DNA from: Tychonema sp. LEGE 07203
Lineage (GTDB): Bacteria; Cyanobacteriota; Cyanobacteriia; Cyanobacteriales; Microcoleaceae
DNA: 33,727 bases
Direction: 5' to 3'
Assembly: GCF_015207285.1 (NCBI RefSeq)
Contig: NZ_JADEXD010000060.1
Location: 1 to 33,727, forward strand
The notes beneath the pieces were generated by a model that saw nothing but the letters and a program-made list of their open reading frames with translations, searched no databases and had not been told where the DNA came from. The first letter of the stretch is position 1. Every line of letters starts with the position of its first letter. Of the stretch, positions 9,566 to 17,005 are shown piece after piece. A program made the translations under genes and the position numbers.

Positions 9566-10003
9566 ATGACAGTTGATATGGACGAATCACAAATATTTCT
9601 CAAAGAAGACGATGTTTTGTCTGCTCCTGCCAGCGCTTTGATGTATCAGTGTACATTCAAAGTCAGCGAATTTATGACCATTATGCAGTCAAAATTGCTA
9701 GAACAACACTTATTCTCAGACGGCATGGATTGCGAAGTCTTAAGTGCTGGGAAAAACTGGACAAAAGGCAAACTTAGGATGCGCCTGGAGTTTTACCCGG
9801 TAGAATCTGAAGTAACAGAACAAAAAGCCCTTCCAGCCTCCCCAGAAACATCAAACACCACGCCCGCCTACGACCAAAATAGCTCAGTCCCAACTGATAC
9901 TAATGATGAACCAACTGTCGCCGATTCAACACAAATAAGTAACAATTATCCTGTGTCTGGGTATCCAGAAAGCAACCCCCAAAGTAGAGGAATGTGGAGC
10001 TAA
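9566..10003 (+). CDS. KGK-domain protein of unknown function
   Basis: A 145-residue soluble protein. Residues 1-85 fit the cyanobacterial KGK family: acidic start, EDDVLSAPA, then GKNWTKGKLRMRLEFYP with the eponymous Lys-Gly-Lys at about residues 73-75. The remaining 60 residues are Ser/Thr/Pro/Asn-rich and look disordered, a common tail in this family. Its function is not known. ATG 9566 is used; ATG 9578 in frame is an alternative, and neither has a clear Shine-Dalgarno because a pyrimidine tract precedes them. The gene is on the same strand as tilS, 182 bases downstream, separated by tandem repeats, so co-transcription is uncertain. Confidence 0.75.
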   Translation: MTVDMDESQIFLKEDDVLSAPASALMYQCTFKVSEFMTIMQSKLLEQHLFSDGMDCEVLSAGKNWTKGKLRMRLEFYPVESEVTEQKALPASPETSNTTPAYDQNSSVPTDTNDEPTVADSTQISNNYPVSGYPESNPQSRGMWS

Positions 10004-10062
10004 ATAGCAGAGATTTAGAGAATGGGAGAGTGGAAATTGTGAGCAAAAAAAAGGGGGGAATT

Positions 10063-10120
10063 GCCCAATGCCCAATGCCCTGTTTGACCAATGCCCTGTT
10101 TGACCAATGCCCTGTTTGAC
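10063..10120. repeat. Heptamer and 16-bp tandem repeats before tilS
   Basis: CCCAATG is doubled at 10063-10076, merging into three perfect copies of the 16-mer CAATGCCCTGTTTGAC (10073-10120) and a degenerate continuation. They fill the gap between the KGK gene and tilS. Confidence 0.85.
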
Positions 10121-10185
10121 CAATGACCAATCCCTCCGCTTCGCTCCGCCCAATGACTAATGACTTAGCATGAAAAACTGCTCTC

Positions 10186-11244
10186 ATGGCTGAATCTTCC
10201 AATTGGACACACCTCCACGCTCAACTGCACCGGACGCTGCTGCAGCGACAACTATTGCCATCAAATCAGCGATTGTTGGTAGCAGTATCCGGCGGACAAG
10301 ATTCTCTGTGCTTGCTCAAATTACTGGTGGATTTGCAGCCAAAATGGGGTTGGGATTTAGCGATCGCCCACTGCGATCACCGCTGGCGTTCTGATTCCCA
10401 ATCTAATGCAAGTCATGTAGAAAATTTAGCGAAAAATTGGAGACTATCCTATTATTTGCAAACAGCTTTATTCATCCCCAAAACCGAAGCAGAGGCCAGA
10501 CAGTGGCGGTATCAAGCTTTAACCGAAATTGCGATCGCCCGCAATTACCCCTACATTATCACGGGCCACACAGCTAGCGATCGCGCCGAAACACTCCTCT
10601 ACAACCTAATTCGCGGTAGCGGGGCAGACGGACTTTCTGCCCTCACCTGGAAGCGCCCCCTTGCCGATTTGAGATTGGAGAATTCCGGCGACAATCCCAA
10701 TTTCCAAATATCTGCCGATTTTCGATTGGTTCGCCCCTTACTCGAAATCACCCGATCGCAAACCGGTCAATTTTGTCAAGAGCAAAAACTACCTGTTTGG
10801 GAAGATTCCACCAATCAAGACTTAAAATATGCCCGCAACCGCATTCGATCGGAATTATTGCCTTATTTAGAAACTCATTTCAACCCAAAAGCCCAACAGG
10901 CGATCGCCCAAACAGCCGAACTCCTCCGCGCCGATGTCGAATATCTCGAACTTGCAGCCCGCGACTTGCTACAGCGAGCAATCTCTCCCATTGCAGACAG
11001 CGATCGGGTGAAATTTCAACTGCCCGTCAAGTTAAATCGCCCGATTTTGCGAGAAGCACCCCTAGCGTTGCAGCGGAGGGGAATGCGACAGCTACTGCAA
11101 CAAATATTACCCTCAGCACCCAGCTTTGACAGCGTAGAAAAACTCACCAGCTTAATCGCAGCGCCCAACCGATCGCAAACTGATCCGTTTCCCGGAGGAG
11201 CGATCGCCCGAGTCGAAAACCCTTGGATAATTTTAGATATTTAA
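10186..11244 (+). CDS. tilS: tRNA(Ile)-lysidine synthase
   Basis: A 352-residue enzyme that uses ATP and lysine to convert C34 of the CAU-anticodon isoleucine tRNA to lysidine, switching it from Met to Ile decoding; it is essential in nearly all bacteria. The PP-loop SGGQDS lies at residues 35-40. HTASDRAETLLYNLIRG matches the family's H-x-x-x-D-x-x-E-T-x-L helix, and WEDSTNQDLKYARNRIR matches the EDpSN...RNRIR tRNA-recognition segment. The length is that of the short cyanobacterial form, lacking the full C-terminal domains of the E. coli enzyme. The ATG at 10186 has no obvious Shine-Dalgarno. The stop lies two bases from the convergent hmpF stop. Confidence 0.95.
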   Translation: MAESSNWTHLHAQLHRTLLQRQLLPSNQRLLVAVSGGQDSLCLLKLLVDLQPKWGWDLAIAHCDHRWRSDSQSNASHVENLAKNWRLSYYLQTALFIPKTEAEARQWRYQALTEIAIARNYPYIITGHTASDRAETLLYNLIRGSGADGLSALTWKRPLADLRLENSGDNPNFQISADFRLVRPLLEITRSQTGQFCQEQKLPVWEDSTNQDLKYARNRIRSELLPYLETHFNPKAQQAIAQTAELLRADVEYLELAARDLLQRAISPIADSDRVKFQLPVKLNRPILREAPLALQRRGMRQLLQQILPSAPSFDSVEKLTSLIAAPNRSQTDPFPGGAIARVENPWIILDI

Positions 11245-11246
11245 TT

Positions 11247-12992
11247 TTAAGCCGTCATGAAACCGGAAAGAACTTGTCGCAGATCCGAAACTACCCGATC
11301 TTGCTCATCCCCAGTTTGCTGCGCGCGATCGAGTTCTTCCCCCACCGCTTCCAGCTTGAGGCGCAGCCCGCTCAAATTGTCCTGCACCGGTTGCAACATT
11401 TCTTGATAAACATTCACCCTGCCCCAGAGTTCCGCCACCGCACCTTTTTGGTTGAACAAATTCTGCTCTAACTGCTTGAGTTCGTAACGTTTCGACTCAC
11501 TTTCCACATTTTGGCGGTTGACATTTTCCTCAATTTGAGATATAATTTCCCGCACCTGCTGAATTTCATTTTCCAGCCTTTGCAATTCTTGGCTTTGCTG
11601 CTGGCGCACAGAATTGATCTGTGCAACCATCGGTTCCCAATCAATATCAGCAGGATCTTGTTTTGGAGCATTAGCAGTACCCAAGCGGCGCCACAGTACC
11701 CCCTGATGCTGCTTCAAAACATCCTCCCGTTCTTGCAAGCGGAGCCGCTGTCCCACCAGAGTTTCGTTTAACATCTGATAACTTTCGAGTTCATCGGCCA
11801 TTTCATTTTCCAAAGCCATGCGATCGTACTCCGAAGCCGCTTGAATTTTCCCTTGCAGCTCCTCAATAGTCTCCCGCTGCAGAGTCAACTCCTCCTCCTG
11901 ATCGTTAACAAACCGGAACACCTTTTCCAAATCCTCTTGCAGGTTTTGCACCAGCCCCTGCAACTCCTCAACCGGCATTTTTTCCAGAGCCGACACATCT
12001 ACTGTCTGCTCAGTACCCCCAGCACCCGCAGCAGACGCGAGCTTAGAAAATTGCTGGTACATATCCTCAACAGCCCGCACCTGCAAAGACATCGACTCAA
12101 CCCGATCCTGCTTAGCGCTGAGGGTACTTTGATGCCCCTTAAGATCCGCCCTAGCTTGTGCCAAAGCATCTTGAGATTGATACCACTCCAGCCAGCGGTT
12201 TTGGAGGCTGTGAAGTTGCGCGTCCACATCTGCCTGCTGCTGCTGAGCATTTGCCCGTTTTTGCTCCAACTGCTGCCAGTGCAAATCCAAAATTGCCTGC
12301 TGAGCCCCCACAGCACCAAAAGACTGATTAAGTTGTTCCCGCACCCCTTGAGCCGAAGAAATTGCCCCTCCCAGCTTGTTCATCAACTCCTGAATCCTCA
12401 GTGCCTGCTCCTCGTCGATCGCAGCCCCCTGCGGAATCTGAGACTGCTGCTGAGCCACCCGCTGCTGTTCGCCCCGCAACTGTTCCCAAGCCGTCTCAAT
12501 TTCTACCCGGCTGCTGGCCACCTCATCCCGCAGTCGGTTAGCTTCATCGCGAGTATTTTCAATTTCCGAGCGCTGAGCCTCCAGTCGCTCCAACTCCTCC
12601 TCCATTTGAGCCAACTGCTCTTCGCGGGCTTGCATTTCCATTTCCCGGCGATTGAGCTCCTGACTCGAAAACGTCAGAGAAGCCTTCCACTGTTCAATTT
12701 CCTCTTCCTTATCCTTAAACTTGTCCTGCAAGCGCGAAAAATTTTGCAGAATGCTCACCAATTGGCGGGCCGCTTCCTGAATCCGCTGCACTTGCTTGCT
12801 AGCGCTCAACTCCACCAGCACCAGGGTGCCGTCGTTAAACTTATTAGCTTCCTCAACTGGAATCGCGTCATCGCCCGGTACGGCGCTCCAATTGTGTTCG
12901 CCCCGCTGACAAGCTAGCAGTTTCAGTTCAGCCTTACCGCCACCGAGACCAAAGCCGCTTCTCTGTTTTTGTACTTCTGCTAGATACAGCAC
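11247..12992 (-). CDS. hmpF: Pilus motility taxis protein HmpF
   Basis: A 581-residue cytoplasmic protein that begins MLYLAEVQKQ, the conserved HmpF N-terminus. That fixes the GTG at 12992-12990 as start; AGAGGA lies about nine bases upstream. After a globular N-terminal part of about 65 residues, the chain is almost continuous Gln/Glu-rich coiled coil to the end, with few prolines. In Nostoc punctiforme HmpF is needed for gliding by hormogonia and localises dynamically to cell poles, where it controls which type IV pili are active. Its place next to the hmp chemotaxis genes, in the opposite direction, agrees with that role. Long open frames on the other strand across this gene are artefacts of its codon use. 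Confidence 0.92.
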   Translation of the reverse strand: MLYLAEVQKQRSGFGLGGGKAELKLLACQRGEHNWSAVPGDDAIPVEEANKFNDGTLVLVELSASKQVQRIQEAARQLVSILQNFSRLQDKFKDKEEEIEQWKASLTFSSQELNRREMEMQAREEQLAQMEEELERLEAQRSEIENTRDEANRLRDEVASSRVEIETAWEQLRGEQQRVAQQQSQIPQGAAIDEEQALRIQELMNKLGGAISSAQGVREQLNQSFGAVGAQQAILDLHWQQLEQKRANAQQQQADVDAQLHSLQNRWLEWYQSQDALAQARADLKGHQSTLSAKQDRVESMSLQVRAVEDMYQQFSKLASAAGAGGTEQTVDVSALEKMPVEELQGLVQNLQEDLEKVFRFVNDQEEELTLQRETIEELQGKIQAASEYDRMALENEMADELESYQMLNETLVGQRLRLQEREDVLKQHQGVLWRRLGTANAPKQDPADIDWEPMVAQINSVRQQQSQELQRLENEIQQVREIISQIEENVNRQNVESESKRYELKQLEQNLFNQKGAVAELWGRVNVYQEMLQPVQDNLSGLRLKLEAVGEELDRAQQTGDEQDRVVSDLRQVLSGFMTA

Positions 12993-14296
12993 ACTAATAG
13001 TCCTCTGCTTCGTAAAACCTATCCAAACTTACTTTAAGCTACTTAAAGACCGAAAATATAAGTCGTCTTTAGTGTGGTTTTCCCAATTCCGGGATAGCAT
13101 CCTTTCCCAACTCTCTCGATCGCTCGCCCGCAGCACTATACTCCCCAGCAGTACATCCCAAAAGGACTGCCGCCGGCTTTCTGGACGAAAGGGAGATCGG
13201 TATCAATGCCGCTTGATTAAAGACTAGCAAAACTGCGGGGACTCTCACAGCCCAAAACCGAAAAAGGTCAGTTTTTCGATTTTAGATTAAAGAATTGGAT
13301 AACGAAAGATTTAAGCTGTTGTGCAAATAAACATTGTATATTGCAAAAATCCCAAAATCCTCAAATCTTCTCCCCTTCCATCTCTGGGACTCTCTCCCGC
13401 TCCATCGCCACCAACAATCTAGATGCAGTACAGCTTACTTGCAGCATTGCACCTGGGATCGGGTAAAGTCTAAAATTTGGGAATCGCCACTGGGGATAGT
13501 CAGCAACTTGTATCCCATTATGTTCGGTCAATTGCGGCCTTGAAAATGTGAGATTTGAGATGCACTCTACAGACGAGTCTGGGAGGTTGAAATTTCTTCT
13601 ACAATTTGTGGCTGGCCACGACAGGAGTACGCGGGACTGTACCAGTTTTTGGGCGGTGTCAGTCAAAAACTGTCTGTTGATTCTACCAGGCTTTAGTTGT
13701 CGATCGATCTCGATCTCCTCCCGGTTGCCAAAGCAAGCTTCCAAAGCCGACGGACTAGGGATTTGAACCGTGCTGTCATAGAATAGTGGAATGACGCGAG
13801 CCTGTGACTGAGCTGCGGGCGAGCAAAAAGGTCGATCGACAGTCTGGATTTTCCTCACAGTTGCCAACAAATGTTCATACTTGACGGCACACAATTTTGG
13901 GGCTTAAAACAGAACTCAAGCAAAAAGATCGACAGCGCAGGGTAAACATCAAAAGCCTTGCACTCCCAAACTTGAACCAGTCGGAAATGCCAGCGTTACC
14001 AGGTTCCCAAGCCCCTACAATTGTGCGATGTGGCTTTTGCGAGTTTAGGCAACAGTTGGCATAGAAGGTGAAACTCTACAGCGGGAGAATGTCGAGAGTT
14101 TCGCGGTTTCAGATTGTGGACTCGTAGCGCTGCCAACTCGCCCGCCGCTTGCGGCGATCCCTTTCGTCAATTCCCAATTGTACGATCGTCAGCATCAGGG
14201 CGTGAACGATCGCGGAAACTCAAGTCAATCTTCGGGCCAGCACACAGCCTTTCCGAGCTCAGACGCCAACGGTTTTAAAGAGGATACTTTAGCTGC
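12993..14296. other. 1.3-kb divergent spacer between hmpF and the chemotaxis genes
   Basis: No convincing gene. The longest frames (13361-13894 on the minus strand; 13334-13543 and 13548-13766 on the plus strand) have no ribosome binding site, no recognisable domain, and composition unlike the neighbours. The stretch must hold promoters for both directions. A T-rich, TATATT-containing patch lies about 13045-13060, on the hmpF side. AGAGGA at about 14279-14284 is the likely ribosome binding site of the gene at 14297. A CGCCGCTTGCGGCG palindrome occurs near 14142-14155. Confidence 0.5.
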
Positions 14297-15535
14297 ATGC
14301 AGGGAAATTTGAGTGAAATTGACATCCGCAGCATCCTGCAATTGATAGAGTTAGGTCAGCGAACCGGAGAACTGTTCGTAGAGACCTACAGTTCCACCGG
14401 CAGCAGCACGGGTACTCAACCTACCCAGCGCTCCCTTGCAGGACAATCCTGGTATGTCTTCTGCTTCAACGGTCAGATTATTTACGCTACTCAGAGTGCG
14501 GGCAGTCTGTTTCGCTTGCGCGACTACCTGCGCCGCTACAAAGCAGACACAGCCTTAGACAAAATCCAAGTTCCCTATATGGCATCTACCAATGCCCCAG
14601 AATACGGCTACCTGTGGGTGCTGCTAGAAAACCACATCCTCACGCCAGCTCAAGGGCGCAACATCATCCACAGCATGATCCACGAAACCCTGTTTGACTT
14701 GCTCAGCCTCCATCAGGGTTCCTTCACTTTTGAAATGGGGTCAGCACTGGCACCCCAACTCACCAGCTTAGAAATTAGCTCCCTGCTAGCGAAGATTGTC
14801 AAACAGGTGCAGCAGTGGAAGCAGTTTCACCCCCACATTCAGTCGCCCAACCAATGCCCGGTCATTTCAGATCCCGCCGAGCTGCAACTAGCCCTACCTG
14901 TCAATACCTTTAATACTCTCAGACGCTGGGCCGACGGCCACACTTCGATCCGCCAAATGGCGCGCTACCTCAACCGAGACGTGTTGACTGTCGCTAAGGC
15001 AATTTATCCCTTTGTCCAGCAGGGATTGGTGCAAGTATTTTACGAGCCATCTGTGCCGCCGACCAACGACCCAAAAGAATGGTCGTCTCCAGAAACCAAG
15101 ATCAAAAAAGTTGTCTGCATTGACGACGACAATGTGATTCGCAAAACAGTCGAGTCAATTTTAAACGAACACGGTTACGAAGCTACTGCCATCGGCAATC
15201 CCCTGCAAGCCCTGAGTTTGGTTTTTCAACTCAAACCCGATTTAATTCTGTGCGACATCGCCATGCCAGAACTCGACGGCTACGAAGTTTGCGCTATGCT
15301 GCGAAATTCTACCGCTTTCCGGCAAACGCCGATCGTCATGCTCACAGGCATTGACGGATTTATCGATCGCGTTAAAGCCCGCATGGCCGGAGCTACAGAC
15401 TTTTACACCAAACCTTTTGGCGAAAGCGAATTATTAATGCTGGTAGAAAAATATGTCGGCCCGGGCTACCCTGGGGCGAATCAATCAGCAAAATTATCGG
15501 GTCGAGTGCTCCAAGACGAACCACAAGAACCATAA
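14297..15535 (+). CDS. PATAN (DUF4388)-REC response regulator, PilG/HmpA-type
   Basis: A 412-residue protein. The N-terminal 260 residues are a PATAN/DUF4388 domain (start MQGNLSEIDIRSILQLIELG, then GELFVET, WYVFCFNGQIIYA), as in cyanobacterial PatA and PixG/TaxP-type regulators. Residues 270-395 form a receiver domain with acidic pocket Asp276-Asp278, phospho-acceptor Asp320 (LCDIAMPELDG), Thr350 and Lys372, all intact. There is no output DNA-binding domain. PATAN proteins probably act through protein contacts, for example with pilus machinery or HmpF; some interact with the pilus extension motor PilB. It is the first gene of the rightward chemotaxis cluster and corresponds in position to the first gene of the hmp and tax1 loci. 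CheA (21095) is the expected phosphodonor. Confidence 0.88.
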   Translation: MQGNLSEIDIRSILQLIELGQRTGELFVETYSSTGSSTGTQPTQRSLAGQSWYVFCFNGQIIYATQSAGSLFRLRDYLRRYKADTALDKIQVPYMASTNAPEYGYLWVLLENHILTPAQGRNIIHSMIHETLFDLLSLHQGSFTFEMGSALAPQLTSLEISSLLAKIVKQVQQWKQFHPHIQSPNQCPVISDPAELQLALPVNTFNTLRRWADGHTSIRQMARYLNRDVLTVAKAIYPFVQQGLVQVFYEPSVPPTNDPKEWSSPETKIKKVVCIDDDNVIRKTVESILNEHGYEATAIGNPLQALSLVFQLKPDLILCDIAMPELDGYEVCAMLRNSTAFRQTPIVMLTGIDGFIDRVKARMAGATDFYTKPFGESELLMLVEKYVGPGYPGANQSAKLSGRVLQDEPQEP

Positions 15536-15695
15536 ATCAGCGCGCGCGCCCGCCCGTCCCCGATCGAACTCTGTTCAATCTTAACTGGCGGAAGTTGTCG
15601 ATCGGAGCATCTCTGTCGGAAAGCAGCCAAGCTAGAAATTGGGGTCTTCCGTACTTAGTGTGCCAAAATATTAGTTTAAGTAGTGAGAAAGCTAA

Positions 15696-15852
15696 TAGAC
15701 CTCTTGCACAAAAAATATATGTTACGATTAAAGGTTTTGAGTTTTAGACCCCAGAGCTAACTCATAATTGTCAAGTGCCGATCTAACCTGGAATCTGCTC
15801 CACTTAAGCCAAACCTTTTATTATAGCATAAAATTATTTTGCCATAGGTCTA
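15696..15852. mobile_element. 157-bp MITE-like element inside the chemotaxis cluster
   Basis: The left end TAGACCTCTTGCACAAAA and the right end, whose complement reads TAGACCTATGGCAAAATAA, form imperfect terminal inverted repeats of about 18 bp (TAGACCT plus GCA and an A-run match). The interior is AT-rich and has no coding capacity. Both ends start with TA, as expected for elements that duplicate a TA target (Tc1/IS630-like), but the duplication cannot be told apart from the terminus. It lies between the PATAN-REC gene and cheW. Confidence 0.6.
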
Positions 15853-16326
15853 ATGGTACCTGAACCGGCTATAAAAAAGGCTGTTTTTGACGTTGCAATT
15901 ACCAACAAGCCTTGCCAAACAAGGGTTGCAAGCGCGTATTGGCAACAAGCGAGCAGCGGTAAGTACGGTAGACCTACTTATCTTGGGAGAGCCGACTGCC
16001 CAACAGCGCTGTCAGTAAATATTAATTAGCTTAAGTTTGAGTAAGTTTTAGGAAGCAGTAGAAAGTGCAGCTTGAGGGTGCAAAATTAATTGTTAGCAGT
16101 CGATTTCAACCAATTTGTCAGCAAACTAAGCGCGAACAATCATCGATCGCGCCCTAAATTATGGACGGTAGCACATCTATTGCCAAGGACTTCCGGCCGG
16201 CTCGCCATTTACACCTTGGCTGTGTCAAGCTTGGCTGTGTCAAGTTTTGACCGTCGAAGTTTTGCTTGTGCGCTCTGGCTCGGCGGTAAACCTTAAAAAT
16301 TTGCTAGAAATGCAGGTGTCAGAATT
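15853..16326. other. Spacer before cheW, no gene seen
   Basis: About 470 bases without a supported frame. No fragment of a CheY-like receiver could be recognised between 15536 and 16326. A perfect 15-bp tandem duplication of CTTGGCTGTGTCAAG occupies 16215-16244. A 68-codon TTG frame (16090-16296) has no family features and is not called. Confidence 0.5.
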
Positions 16327-16863
16327 ATGATTAGTGGCAGCCCAGACTTTATATTACCAGGACAAAGCATCGATCAGGCTCCGGAATTCCAAGAACTAGA
16401 AACTCCCGAAGGCGAGCTGCACCTGCGGTTCTACGTTCCTTCGGGGAACGAGTTCGCACTGCCGGCGATCGGGATTAGAGAGGTACTATCCCCCTCCCCA
16501 GACCGCATGACACCGATCCCCAACGTTTCCTCTTTGCTTTTAGGTACGCTAAACATGAGAGGACGAGTGATTTGGGTGGCGGATCTCGGCCAATTTTTGG
16601 GAGACCAAACACCTCTCAACACGGACAGGCCCGAAATCCCGATCGTGGCTGTGGAAGACCAAGACACGATTTTGGGGCTGGCGGTCGATCGAATTGTAGG
16701 GATGGACTGGCTCGACGTAGAGCAACTGCACTCCCACAACAATGCACCAGACGGCATGATTCCATTTCTGAGGGGAGAATGGATGTTAGGTACACAAGCG
16801 ACTAATGTACTCCGACTGCTAGATCAAGTGAAAATTCTGCGCTCAGCGCGGTGGGCAGCGTGA
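16327..16863 (+). CDS. CheW-type scaffold protein (PilI/HmpC-like)
   Basis: A 178-residue CheW-domain protein that links the MCP to the CheA kinase in the signalling array. The domain spans about residues 22-165: LRFYVPSGNEFALPAIGIREVLSP, then the diagnostic LGTLNMRGRVIWVADL, then LGLAVDRIVGMDW. The leading 25 residues are a short acidic extension. It has a single domain and no receiver or HPt. It sits 142 bases upstream of the MCP gene on the same strand, so it is probably co-transcribed with it. The order CheW-MCP-CheA matches the hmp locus of Nostoc and, up to the MCP, the tax1 cluster of Synechocystis. Confidence 0.9.
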   Translation: MISGSPDFILPGQSIDQAPEFQELETPEGELHLRFYVPSGNEFALPAIGIREVLSPSPDRMTPIPNVSSLLLGTLNMRGRVIWVADLGQFLGDQTPLNTDRPEIPIVAVEDQDTILGLAVDRIVGMDWLDVEQLHSHNNAPDGMIPFLRGEWMLGTQATNVLRLLDQVKILRSARWAA

Positions 16864-16879
16864 AATCGATTTTAGATTT

Positions 16880-16995
16880 GCGATTGGCGATTGGCGATTG
16901 GAACTTAACCATTAACAGTCACACGACTTGAGGCGCGCATCTAAACATTCGAGATAAAAATCTAAAATCAAAAATCAAAAATCAAAAATCAAAAG
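16880..16995. repeat. Two heptamer repeat tracts in the cheW-MCP gap
   Basis: GCGATTG occurs three times at 16880-16900, and AAAAATC/ATCAAAA heptamers about four times at 16961-16995. The second tract ends immediately before the GAGGGCGG that serves as ribosome binding site of the MCP gene at 17006. Copy-number change in this tract would alter the leader directly in front of the start. Confidence 0.8.
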
Positions 16996-17005
16996 AGGGC
17001 GGCAA

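Noticed and set aside
11841..12917. 358-codon plus-strand frame opposite hmpF
   Set aside because: Leu/Gln-rich complement of a coiled-coil gene, with no independent start signal.
13757..13769. GGATTTGAACC on the plus strand, the complement of a tRNA T-loop GGTTCAAATCC
   Set aside because: The flanking bases do not form a T stem (only two pairs), and no acceptor, D or anticodon arms can be found around it.
13361..13894. 177-codon open frame on the minus strand in the hmpF divide
   Set aside because: No ribosome binding site, no recognisable domain, and a composition rich in Arg/Ser/Pro as in chance frames.
16090..16296. 68-codon frame before cheW as a CheY remnant
   Set aside because: It needs a TTG start and shows none of the receiver motifs (DD, phospho-Asp, Lys).
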